This document shows, piece after piece, positions 48,461 to 59,480 of a stretch of 64,000 bases of DNA. Position 1 is the stretch's first letter. Each line of letters starts with the position of its first letter. Both the position numbers and the translations under genes were made by a program. Below the pieces are notes generated by a model, which did not search any database, was not told the DNA's origin, and saw nothing but the letters and a program-made list of their open reading frames with translations. Source of the DNA: Prochilodus magdalenae (Eukaryota; Chordata; Actinopteri; Characiformes; Prochilodontidae); the NCBI GenBank assembly GCA_024036415.1, contig JAMWET010005038.1:156141-220140 (forward strand), written 5' to 3'.

Positions 48461-49760
48461 CACATCTGACTCACAGGATACACAGCTGTTAACTACGTGT
48501 TCACATATCAAGTATATCTGTACCCCTACAGTATATCAAATACTCAGACTCACACCAGTGAGTCCCCGGTTGAGCAACATCCAAACATCCCAAACTACTG
48601 TTTTAAATGAAGGCACGGACGCAGGCACCATTGTACGCGCACCTCGCAGGCATATGGACTCCACAGACCGCACTCTGGGCTTCTTTTGTTTCCATGAGTA
48701 TAAGGGTTAATCCTGACTTTACCTTCACACCAAACAGGACATAAAGCCCAACCCAGAGTCACACTGTCTTGGATTAGAGATTGATGTACTGAACTAAAGA
48801 TGGTGGTTCTTCATGCAGCTCTTAAGGGGGTGAGCGGCTTCCAGGCATAAGGATCAGTATACCGAGAACACATTAAACACACTCTGGAGCAGTAAGATCC
48901 CGGCATCACGGTAGATGAGGTCAAAGTCAGTCTTGGGTAAACAGATTCCAGCCAACATTACAGTCCAGTCATTAGCCTGCTAAAAGAGAGCTGTCAGTAA
49001 CGTAGGAAACTGATGCCAAGCATGATTAATGATGGTGAATCAACTTTCACCAGCTATACAATGTAATAAAATGTGGTGATGACGGTAACGAGGTCTACAT
49101 CACGGTGGCCATCATCACACGACCACAGTACTGCGGTAATGCGGTAACTGACACAGCCCCAAGTACACCACAAACGTTCCTGTGTCTTATTTGGAAATCC
49201 ACACTGCTATTGCCACATCGTACCAAGACAAACAATTACTCAACGCTACCGACCGGTGCACATGTGCCTGTACACCAAACTTAACCACAGGTCAGGGGTG
49301 TGGGATGACAAGCAGAAGTAAAAACACTCGTGGCTAAATCCGTAAGGGCAGTATTTGGTGGGAAAGGCACGCTGAACAGGAACTGTTCGTCAGTCCTCAC
49401 TCATCCGCTGCTGTGTAGCTCATACAGTCCGAGGTAATGTCAGTTTGGATTGCTACTGAGTGAGAAGAACCACCACAATCCCTGGGTAATTAGAGCCTTT
49501 AGCCTTGATTTAGCCTGTAGCTAGCATAGTAGCTCACTAGCCCCATCTATAGTGCACTTCCCGCAGTCAGCTGTATCACTCTGAAAGTAACTGCTACTAA
49601 CCGATGCAGTGACTCATTTACAGGCGATATTTAGAAGAACGCGTTTACGCACTTAAGAGGTTAACAATCCTGCGCTCTGTCTTAGTCAAGCCAGAGAAGC
49701 CGCTGGGTGCTCACATCTACGCACCACAGGTTTACCTACATACTGTTCAGTTCCTTTTTT
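48461..49760. other. Intron, no recognised feature
   Basis: Anonymous sequence. Confidence 0.4.
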
Positions 49761-49761
49761 A

Positions 49762-50150
49762 CACATAGGCAAGGATGGGCCTTAGCACTGTACCTGACTA
49801 ATTACACAAGTCTGAAAGCAATTCATGCACTTGGAAGAATTGGAGAGGGGTCATATCGTAGGGCTCAGAGAAGCAGGATGGTCTCACACGCTGTTGGAAG
49901 CAGTAGAAAGAAGAGGGCATGCACGAGTGACATGAAGGATCTGGGAGACCAACACGAATCACAGAGAGAGAGAACAAACGGATTGTCCAACACCATTCCT
50001 GAGAGACAGACTTCTGTATGTGTAGCTCAATAAATATTGACCATATCAGTCTAAATTTATCATCAGTTATTGATCCTGGTCACCTTTATCTTCCTTCCCA
50101 ACAACACTGCAATCCCAAACGTCCTTCTCGATGAGGGTGACATGTTACAT
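49762..50150 (+). mobile_element. TcA copy retaining the N-terminal HTH instead of the catalytic part
   Basis: Frame from 49826 reads MHLEELERGHIVGLREAGWS then HTLLEAVERRG, resembling the ERGRIVGLREAGWS start of Tc1 transposase helix-turn-helix domains. It is followed almost directly by the shared 3' end (ERQTSVCVAQ frame, AATAAA at 50029-50034). The catalytic domain is wholly deleted. Confidence 0.75.
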
Positions 50151-51100
50151 ACGATCACACCCCTAAGCCTCTTATCTCTCCCAACAATTAAATATTTCTG
50201 TTGCGACAGAATATTGATTTTACCTAAATGAAATCTCTCTTTGAAGCTGATGAAAGAACAGAATGGCTAAACCAACCCTGATCTGTGGTGTTTGAATAAC
50301 CAGCCTGATAGGCCATCTTAACATTAGCTTATGCAAACAAGCTAGAGACCCAAACGGAGCCACACACCATTGCTAAGTTTCTCCTGATTGCTCCGATGTG
50401 GTATAGAAATAACAATTTCGAAACGCCATCATCGAGTACTGCCATCATCGAGTACTGCCATCATTTCTACACACCAACAAACTCGACCATGAACATCATA
50501 TACTGAACTCGTTAAACTCCCAACACAGCAAAATGTTACATGGTTACCTGTCTAATCATCGCCACTTCCGGTTAGTGCTGTTGCAAGTGAATGGATAGAC
50601 CACCTCTTCCTCTATTTAGCCTCTTCAGAGAGAACACTATTTAAATCTGGCTAACGGATACAGTAGCATCATGTTCTGGTTTCATATCACCACCTTGCTG
50701 GTTTCTCCCAGTACACTTTGATCTCCTTCGTTCTGCAGTGCTACTCCGAGAGCCACATTATATAAAGTAGGCTATTCATATTTTCACAGCCGAGTACTCG
50801 CATGTGTTTAATGATGTCTATTCGAGGCGAGTGGAATAATCTGGTGCTAATGCTAAGTAGGTTAACCATGTCACCCAGCCTCAGATTTTTCAGCAATAAG
50901 GTTGCCAAACACTCTGCTGTCTGACATGATCTTTGACAAATAGCCTAGAAACCACCATATATAAACCGTACAGAGGTCAACAATGGTAAACAAATAACTT
51001 CTACAGTCTAGGTATATTAAAGCTATATTATTTATTATATATTATTAAAGCTAATGATGTGGAAATGCTGCAGTGTGTGTATACAGATATACACACCAAT
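50151..51100. other. Intron, no recognised feature
   Basis: Anonymous, with a direct duplication of CATCATCGAGTACTGC near 50428-50461. Confidence 0.45.
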
Positions 51101-53330
51101 ATATTAAACAGTGAGCCATTCCCACCACCAGGGGTTTACGTTTTTGTAACAAGCTAGCTAGTAACAATCATCAGTGAGGAATAGGGGTGGGGACCATTTT
51201 CGAGCCAGGCGCTAGGAGGGTTTCATTGTGAGGTTCCTTTTCGTTTGAGGAAATTTTTTTGGTTTGCTCCGTTGAGCATGCCAGTTTTTATCCTGGTATC
51301 TTTTGTTTGCGTGTCCGATCTCCCTGTCACATATCGTGACGGTTCACGCCACATGAACATTCCTTATTGACTAAGCCACAACACAAACATCCTATTGACA
51401 GCACAGCAAACAAATAAAGAGTGGGGATCAGCCCCATGGAGCTGCCTAATTATCCAATAAGCGATCCAGTCAATTTAATTAATATCGGAACCGATATCCG
51501 ATCCTAATATCGGAACGGTGCATCAATACTATTAACACAAATCTAAACAATGTTCTAAAGGTCCATGTCGCTTTTAAAACCACATCCTGAACATCACCCA
51601 TTCCCACCACTGGGATTTTACCGGTTTTGAAACTAGCTAGCTAGTCACAGTGCCTGCAACATTACGTACGACAGCTAGCGTGGCCATCTAGCGACAGTTT
51701 CCAACATCTGCCTGGCTGATACCAACTTTCTATTAACACAAAGCTTAGCATTTCTCTAGAGGCCTTAGTGGCATTTTAAAACCACATCCTGAACGGCACC
51801 CATTCCCAACACTGTGACCGTAATTTGGGGTAGTGTAGCAGTCCAATAGGGGTCAGCTGATTGAGTTTTTTTATTAACACAAAGCTGAATAATGTTCTAG
51901 CCACCCATGTCACTTTGTTTATACCACATCCTGAACGGTACCTTTTCCCACCACTGGGATTGTTGCCGATTCGAAACTAGCTAGCTAGTAACAGTGATCG
52001 CAACATTATGTACGATAGCTACCGTGGCCATCTGACGACAGTTTAGGTCTTCGTAACTAGTTACCCAAAGAGTTCTCCAACAGCTGTTTATGAGAAGCAC
52101 GTGGGTGTTAATGCGATTTTAGAACAACAAAATAAAAAAAAAAAAAAAGTAAAACGACTTTCCACCATTTTTTAAATATTATTTAAAACACTAAGTATTC
52201 TAATGTAAACTACACATGAAGTGATCCTAAAATAAAACATTAAGAACACTGGCAATAACCACTTTTAAACCATTTCTGAGTAAGTTTGTGGTAGTGCAGC
52301 AGTCCGATACTGGGCGTTTGATTTTAACATTCTATTAACACAAAGCTAATCCAATGATCTAGAGGCCTAGGCTGCATTTTAAACCACATCCTGGGCTGTA
52401 TCCATTCCCACCACTGGGATTTTTGAGGTTTCGAAACTAGCTAGCTAGCAACAGTGCCCACAACATGACATGATAGCTAGCTCGGCCATCTGGAGACAAT
52501 TTAGGTCTGTAAGCGTAGTTTGGGGTGGTGTAGCAGTCCAGTAGTGGTCAGCTGATTTCAATTTTTTTTTATTAACACAAAGTTGAATAATTTTCTAGAT
52601 GCCTAAGTCACTTTACACCACATCATGAACGGCACCCATTCCCACCACTGGGATTTTCGACTTCTCGAACCTAGCTAGCTAGTCACAGTAACCGTAACAT
52701 TATGCCTCATAGCTAGGGAGGTTATCAAGATGATATTTTAGATTACTGGAGAACTAGCTTGGCTACTTAACTACAAAGAGTTCCCCAACAGCTGCTTGGC
52801 CGATTCCAACTTCATGTTAAAACGAAGCTAAACAATTTTCTGGAGGCCTAGGTCACATTTTTACACCCAGCCTCAATGACACCCGTTCCCAACACAAGGA
52901 ATTTTTAAAGTTTTTGAAACTAGCTAGCTAATCACAGTAACCGTAACGTTATGCCTCATAGCTAGGGAAGTTATATAGTGCCAAATTTAGGTCTTAGGTT
53001 AACTAGTCTGGCTACATGACTACAAAAAGAGTTCCCCAACAGCTGCTTGACTGATTCTGACTTTCTATTAACACGAAACTAAATTTTCTAGATGCCCAAG
53101 TCTACACATTTTTCGATTAAAACAAAGCTGCATAGTTTAAGATGCCTAGGCCCTTTTATTACACCACATCCTGAACGGCACCCATTCCCACCACTAGGAT
53201 TTTTGTGTTCCCTAAACTAGCTAGCTAGTCTTAGTGACCGTAACATTACACATCACAGCTAGGGTGGTTACCTAGTGCCGATTTTATGTCTCAGGCTAAC
53301 TAGTTTGGCTACATAACCACAGAGTTTTCA
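51100..53330. repeat. Irregular tandem array with CTAGCTAGCTAG core
   Basis: CATTCCCACCACTGGGATTT or a close variant recurs at about 51118, 51600, 51800, 51945, 52405, 52640, 52882 and 53185. It is usually followed by GAAACTAGCTAGCTAG, a CAGTGACCGTAACATTA-like segment, AACAGCTGCTTG, CTATTAACACAAAGCTAA and ACCACATCCTGAACGG. Spacing varies from 145 to about 480 bases because units carry internal deletions or insertions. Unclassified. Confidence 0.8.
51465..51535. mobile_element. Fragment of a 'ATATCGGAACCGATA' hAT-like MITE
   Basis: AATATCGGAACCGATATCCG and CTAATATCGGAACGGTGCAT are typical of a widespread fish MITE. It interrupts the tandem array. Confidence 0.45.
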
Positions 53331-53799
53331 AACAGCTTCATACGAGGAGCATATGTATATATGTTTGTGCGAATTAATAACAGCGATATAAAACTAACGT
53401 AAAGGAACTTTTTAAATATATATATTTTAATATAATGTAAGCTGTGTATGTTACTGTACACAAGACACACTAATGTACACCGGTTTTAAAAGATGTACAT
53501 GTAGTAAAAGTGTCTCTAAAATAAACCCCATATAAAGAACAATAAACACTTAGTGAACCCTTCCTGGTGAGGGTTGGTAGATTACCCGAGTGGAGATATT
53601 CCCTAATTCAGGATTTGTGCTGCAGATTAGCGTTAGCTATGAAAGTAATGCTAGCTAAATGACCATTAAAGTCCAGCTACAGACACAAACAGCCCAGAGG
53701 AGTGTTTAATAAAGCCTCAGTCCCCTAGCAGCTCACATTACGACCCTTTTTTAAACGTCTGCCTGCTTATTTCAGACCCAGCCAGCTATAAAGAGTTAA
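53331..53799. other. Sequence between array and promoter
   Basis: AT-rich, no recognised feature. Confidence 0.4.
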
Positions 53800-53971
53800 C
53801 CACAGCCGGACACGGGGAGCCCCGATACTTAGGTTAAATTTCCTGAGTCGTTCGCTGACGAGTGCCGCGACCTGGCGATGCAACACAATACAATAGAGGA
53901 ACAGGGGAGTTGCTAGTAAGTACCACACAAGCTGTTTTTCTTAAAAGCGCCGTCGAAAGCTTTCCACTTAC

Positions 53972-54070
53972 CGTCCAGACTCTTTCCTCAGCTCCTACCG
54001 TAACGTTATTCAGTCGGGAATCCGCCAACACGCGAGAACCCGCGCTCTCTTTTTAGCTAGCTGACGACAG
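53972..54070 (-). other. ccdc71: Candidate alternative exon 1b
   Basis: The minus-strand donor GGACG|GTAAGT puts the exon's 3' edge at 53972. The preceding 100 bases are CpG-rich (several CGCG). It could be an alternative first exon or an internal non-coding exon; no decisive acceptor or TSS signal was seen. Confidence 0.4.
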
Positions 54071-54241
54071 GAGAGCTAAATCTTTGTTGATCTAAGCTAG
54101 CTATCCTCACAGATCTCTGCTAGTCAGCCAGCGGAGCTGCTTTCTAACCACATTCACCGGCTCCGTTACGGCTCAGCGCCCCGTAACCAGGAATAAATTC
54201 GGCGTGAAAGTCAGTCTATAAAAGTAAACACCGAGCCTTAC

Positions 54242-54340
54242 CTCCACAGAGTCCCGACTGCATCAAATGTGGTCAATGGAGCTTTCCGACATGAAACAAA
54301 AATGGCTCCTCAGTTCTGGTGAGGCGAGTTTTTGGAGTGG
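54242..54340 (-). other. ccdc71: Candidate non-coding exon 1a with a 9-codon uORF
   Basis: The 3' edge is set by the donor TGTGGAG|GTAAGG (exon ends at 54242); the start near 54340 is a guess. It contains an upstream ATG at 54292-54290 that opens a 9-codon reading frame ending in TGA at 54265-54263, before the donor. Such a uORF would be expected to dampen translation of the main frame. Confidence 0.45.
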
Positions 54341-54379
54341 CTGGTCGGGAGAGGAGGCGGAGCTCGCGCTGACGTAGGC

Positions 54380-55383
54380 AACCAAACTACAATAGCTAAG
54401 ATAGCTAGCTAGCTTATTTTACCTCAGCTTTTTACCTCAGCCTTTTAGTTTGTTTCCTCTTTCTGTCCCTGGCTTTGGGTTTTAATCTGCCGGCGGCAGT
54501 GTTTCAGCATTTCCTCTTACAACTGTCTAAAATGTGAAGACAGGATTTGAAGAATTTAATCCTTTATTTTTCTCTCTCTCTTTTTTTTTTTTAGCTTGTT
54601 AGCTCATGGCTTTGGTCAAGAGTAACACAAATTATCAAAACATAGCATTCAAACTAATTATCATGACGTTTACCTACATCTGAAACATATTATGAATTTC
54701 GAATGATGTCACTGTGCACCAGGGGGCAGGGGGAAATAATATTAAAGGGCCCATATCACAGAAAAACAATATTTACAATTTTGCTCTTTAGGTGCTCTAA
54801 GAGTTCAATATAATTAGAAAAAAAGACTTCGAAATAGTAAGAAAGTACTGGTAAAGTTTATTGTTCACGTCCGAGAACTAGCTGTTTTAATTGTAAAAAT
54901 AAATGTTTTAATTTTAATAATAAATATATATTTTTTGATGGCATTAAGACAATGCATTTACATATACTCACCCCTTCAGCCTGTAGGAGTGTTATTGTAG
55001 ATAACAGTGCCTGTAGAGTGTTGACTGTTTTTGAACAAGCTATACCGAACAGAGATCATTTACTTATATCAGTCTTAAATGTGCTGCCTGATTAAAGGAG
55101 CAATATGTAAGATGATGTAGTCAATTTGTATGATGTTTCATTTAAAACATTTCAAATGGAACAAAAATGATCTAGAGAATGTGAAGAAATAACAGTTTTG
55201 ACGACACGCCAAAGACATCTATATCTTGTGTGGAAGAGAAATCTACTGGCATTAGCATGCTAACCAGCTAGCCTCGACCTGTCCTGTCTCGTAATGCCAC
55301 TTTGTACCTTAAGAGGTGATAGTGAGTCACTGTAGCATCAAGTCAGTCACATGACCAGATAAAGAAGAAGCACGACCACACTC
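54380..55383. other. Upstream flank with MITE-end fragments
   Basis: TTAAAGGGCCCATATCACAG near 54742 and TTAAAGGAGCAATATGTAAG near 55093 resemble ends of two TTAA-type fish MITEs; no matching opposite ends were found. Otherwise anonymous. Confidence 0.45.
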
Positions 55384-56594
55384 GCTAAGTGCTGATTGGT
55401 TAGCATTACTGCTACTGATTGCTGATTACCTAGCATTACTGCTACTGAGTGTAGTTTGTTTAGCGTTACAGCTACAAAACGCTGACTGGTTAGTATTACT
55501 GCTACAAAGAGATGAATCGTTAGCATTGCTGCTACAGAGTGCTGCTAAGTTAGCACTACTGCTGCTGTTTGCTTTTGGTTAGCGTTACTGCTACTGAGTG
55601 CTGATTGGTTAGCATTACTGCTACTATGTGCTGATTGATTAGCATTACTGTTACTGAGTGCTGATTGGTTAGCATTACTGCTACTGAGCACTGACCAATT
55701 AATATTACAGCTACTGAGTACTGACTGGTTAGCATTACTACTACAGAGAGATGAATAGTTAGCATTGCTGCTACCCGGTACTGGTAAGTTAGCACTACTG
55801 CTACTATGTGCTTTTGGTTAGCGTTACTGCTAATGAGTGCTAATTGGTTAGTATTCCTACTACTACTTGCTGATTGGTTAGTATTACTGCTACTGAGTGC
55901 TGATTGGTTAGCAGTACTGCTACTGAGTACTAACTGGTTAGCATTAGTACTACTGAGTGCTAATTGGTTAGTATTACTGCTACTGAGTACTGATTGGTTA
56001 GTATTACTGCAAGTGAGTCCTGACTGGTTAGCATTACTGCTACTGAGTACTGACTGGTTAGCATTACTGCTACTAAGTGCTGATTGGTTAGTATTACTGC
56101 TACTAAGTGCTAATTGGTTAGTATTACTGCTACCGAGTGCTGATTGATTAGCATTACTGCTACTGAATGCTGAGTAATTAATATTACTGCTACTGAGCAC
56201 TGATTAATTAATATTACTGCTATTGAGTGCTGATTGGTTAGCATTACTGCTACTGAGCACAGACTAATTAATATTACTGCTACTGAGCACTGATTAATTA
56301 ATATTACTGCTATTGAGTGCTGATTGGTTAGCATTACTGCTACTGAGCACAGACTAATTAATATTACTGCTACTGAGCACTGATTAATTAATATTACTGC
56401 TACTGAGCACTGATTAATTAATATTACTGCTACTGAGCGCTGATTGGTTAGCATTACTACTATTAAGTCCTGATTGGCTAGCATTACTACTATTAAGTCC
56501 TGATTGGCTAGCATTACTGTTACTGAGTGCTGATTGGTTAGCGTTACTGCTGCTGAGTGTTGATTGGTTAGCATTACTGCTACTGAGTGCTGCG
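55384..56594. repeat. 30-bp minisatellite, about 40 units, carrying NF-Y-type CTGATTGG sites
   Basis: The unit is TTAGCATTACTGCTACTGAG followed by TGCTGATTGG. By eye about 13 units keep the exact CTGATTGG, which with the following TTA matches the inverted CCAAT consensus bound by NF-Y; others carry AATTGG, GACTGG or a TTAATTAA variant. Because 30 is a multiple of 3, frames stay open on both strands, but the resulting 10-residue Ser/Asn- or Leu-rich repeats do not look like a real protein. It lies about 1.0-2.3 kb upstream of the putative ccdc71 promoter. Confidence 0.85.
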
Positions 56595-57765
56595 TACTGA
56601 CTATGGAGCTGTATAATTTACTAATTAGCTAAATGCTAATTATTGTGTGATTAGTGCTGGATTGATTGACTTCCTTGCCAGCCCAAGTGACATTTAGTCC
56701 TCCACCGCAAAAAAGGTGGGACCCACAGCAGTCACGTGGGAATGCAGACCTCTATTGTGGGAAGTCTAGCCATTCACCTGTGACATCTCAAACAGTAAAC
56801 ACTAACGAGGCCTGCAGCATCTGCTGATAGCATCCAGGCTTACTGAATCCCCTTTCATTTGTCTTTCGGAATGAATGAAAGTTTCCCTTTCTCACTGAAG
56901 ACTCCAAGCTGATCTTACAGATGCATCCTGAGTTATGTGTCATATTCTATAGGGTTCTGTAGATCAGCAGTGTATTGCATTCTCTCGCAATACAGTACCC
57001 AGTATGACCTACTGACCCCTACAAGATCAGCTGGCTACATGATCATCAATCTGTACCGTGGGTAATGATAAATGGGAACTGGGAACTTTCCAGCATGCAG
57101 TCTTGGCTATTTGAGATCGGAGCGAATGGATGCTTACAGCGGGCTAGCGCATGTTTGGATGTGGTGTGTGTGGTGTGTGTATAAGAAAGCTCTTTAAAAG
57201 CTTTTACGCTGGAATTAAACAGCTGTTTGGTTAGACCTGTTTATATCAGACGTACGTAATTCACCTTTAATCACCAAAAATGACATCAAAGGCCAGTTTA
57301 ATCCACAACCTTGTCCGAAATGACCACAGCAGAGCAGGTCACAAGCTAAAAGGATTTGGATTAGGAGTATTTGAGGAAGACCTTTACAAATGAAATTAGT
57401 TTTATGGGGAATTCAGCCATATATGCCTATAGTTATTATATATTTTTTGAATGATTTTTTTTTTTTTTTACTATCCAGACCCACCGGCGAATCTACACAT
57501 GTCGTCTGAGTTTTAATATGGACTGTCGTTGATGTGAAAATAGTAGAACCTAAAAACAAATAGAAGAAAAAAACAATTTAGGCCAAAACCATCATCATAA
57601 AACGACATCTCAGACATTGGTGTTGTTATGGTTATGAGTATTCAAACCCATTTACATTCTAATTCTCTGTTAGGGAACCTTTAATGGTGGACGTCTGGTT
57701 CCATTCACCACCACAGTGAACAACTCTTGACATGGCGAGTTTTTTTTAGAACAGAGAATTTCAAC
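56595..57765. other. No recognised feature
   Basis: Anonymous sequence with a T run near 57457-57469. Confidence 0.45.
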
Positions 57766-57767
57766 CT

Positions 57768-58330
57768 TTGCACCCAGAAGGAGATGTAGGATTGCAGTGT
57801 TGTTGGGAAGGAAGAGAAAGGTTACCAGGATCAATAAACGAGGATCAATTCAGACTGATATGATCAATATTCATCGAGCTACACATACAGAAGTAGTGCT
57901 GTCAGGCCGCCATATTGGATAACCCAACATACTAGACGTCTCGGTGTCTTTGAGTCTCTTTGAGTTGTAGAGGTTCCTAATAGAGTCTTCTCTGCAGTTG
58001 GTTCGTTCCTGCAGATGGAGCGGTAGGGGTGGGCGTGGAGTGACACCAGGCCTTCTGGACATGTGATGCGTGACCATAAGCTGTTCATCTTGGTGCTGAC
58101 CACGGTGCCTCCACACGGATTCATTGATCGTCTCCACCAAGACAAAAGCGGTAGACGTCACTGAAGCTGGCTCGCCGCCATTCTGAGTCACTCCATGACA
58201 GTCTGGCACGACACCACTGCAGTCTTTGGTGACGGTGACGTGGTGTTAAGGACATTGTGCTAACGGTCTGTGTGCATGTAGTCCTGCGTGGTGCAGCCAT
58301 CTGCCAATGGTGCTGGCACTAACAGGCATA
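57768..58330 (-). mobile_element. TcA copy, minus orientation
   Basis: Starts near the GCACCCAGAAGGAG terminal sequence and runs through the same junction; minus-strand remnants include VWRHRGQHQDEQ. The poly(A) hexamer present in other copies is mutated here. The distal TIR is missing beyond about 58330. Confidence 0.8.
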
Positions 58331-58685
58331 CTTCTATATTACAGTCACTAGAAGAGTGATTAAAGTGATATTGTAGCGCTTGCTATGGGCCATGGAGCGC
58401 CACGGTAGCACTGAACTTGCGGCAAGAGAGACTTATATAGTGTGGTCACATCATAGCTGGTCACATTAGGACTGCATGTTCTGTTTTGTGCTGGGCTGTG
58501 GGGTAGTGGTGCAGTGTTGGTGCCTACATCGAGGAGCGTCATATGGCTAGAGGTGACCTGCCTGCTATCACAGCTGTTCAGTAATACTGAGCAGCGTATT
58601 CTTCACTGCTGCTGTGTTCAGTAACAAGCACTCGCTGACAGTGCAATGGCTCCACCTCAGTTACTACACTTATATTACACAGAAT
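58331..58685. other. No recognised feature
   Basis: Anonymous sequence. Confidence 0.45.
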
Positions 58686-58689
58686 ATAC

Positions 58690-59480
58690 TATGTACTAAC
58701 ACTCATAGCACTAACACTCATAGCACTAACACTCAAAGCATTATTACTCATAGTACTAATACTTAAAGCACTAATACTCAAAGGACTAATACTCAAAGCA
58801 CTAATACTCATAGCACTAATACTCATAGCACTAATACTCATAGCATTAATACTCATAGCACTAACACTCATAGCACTAACACTCAAAGCATTAATACTCA
58901 TACTACTAATTCTCATAGCACTAATACTCATAGTACTAATACTCAAAGCACTAATACTCATAGCACTCATACTTAGAGCACTAATACTCATAGCACTATT
59001 ACTCAAAGCACTAATATTCATAGCACTAGTACTCAGCACTAATACTCATAGCACTATTACTCATAGCACTAATACTTATAGTACTAATACTCATAGCACT
59101 AACACTCAAAGCACTAATACTCATAGCACTAACACTCATAGCATTAATACTCATAGCACTAATACTCATAGTACTAATACTCATAGCACTAATACTCATA
59201 GCACTAATACTCATAGCACTAATACTCATAGCACTAATACTCATAGCACTAATACTCATAGCACTAATACTCATAGCACTAATACTCATAGCACTAATAC
59301 TCATAGCACTAATACTCAAAGCACTAATACTCATAGCACTAATACTCATAGCACTAATGCTCAAAGCACTAATACTCAAAGCACTAAACTCAAAGCACTA
59401 ATACTCATAGCACTAATACTCATAGCACTAATACTCATTGCACTAATACTCATTGCACTAATACTCATAGCATCATAGCT
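58690..59480. repeat. 15-bp tandem array, about 53 units
   Basis: The unit is CTAATACTCATAGCA with single-base variants (AAAGCA, ACACTC). The stretch 59150-59320 is nearly perfect. The period gives open minus-strand frames with the five-residue repeat MSISA, a by-product. Confidence 0.95.

Larger units (their letters stand above)
53800..54380 (-). promoter_or_regulatory. ccdc71: CpG-rich promoter / first-exon block, probably of ccdc71
   Basis: CpG density is clearly higher here than in the flanks. Minus-strand signals converge: a GC-box core (CCGCC) near 54356-54360, a CRE/ATF-like TACGTCA at 54370-54376, and two consensus splice donors, GTAAGG at 54241-54236 and GTAAGT at 53971-53966. No coding exon lies between here and the ccdc71 acceptor at 23104 on this strand, so these are most simply non-coding first exons of ccdc71 joined across a 31 kb intron. 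A different, non-coding transcript is the alternative. No TATA box was seen. Confidence 0.55.

Noticed and set aside
55556..56574. 214- and 154-codon minus-strand frames and a Leu-rich plus-strand frame
   Set aside because: Products of the 30-bp period in the minisatellite, present in several frames at once.
55384..59480. CRISPR-like arrays of short regular repeats
   Set aside because: Units are contiguous with no unique spacers, and the genome is vertebrate.
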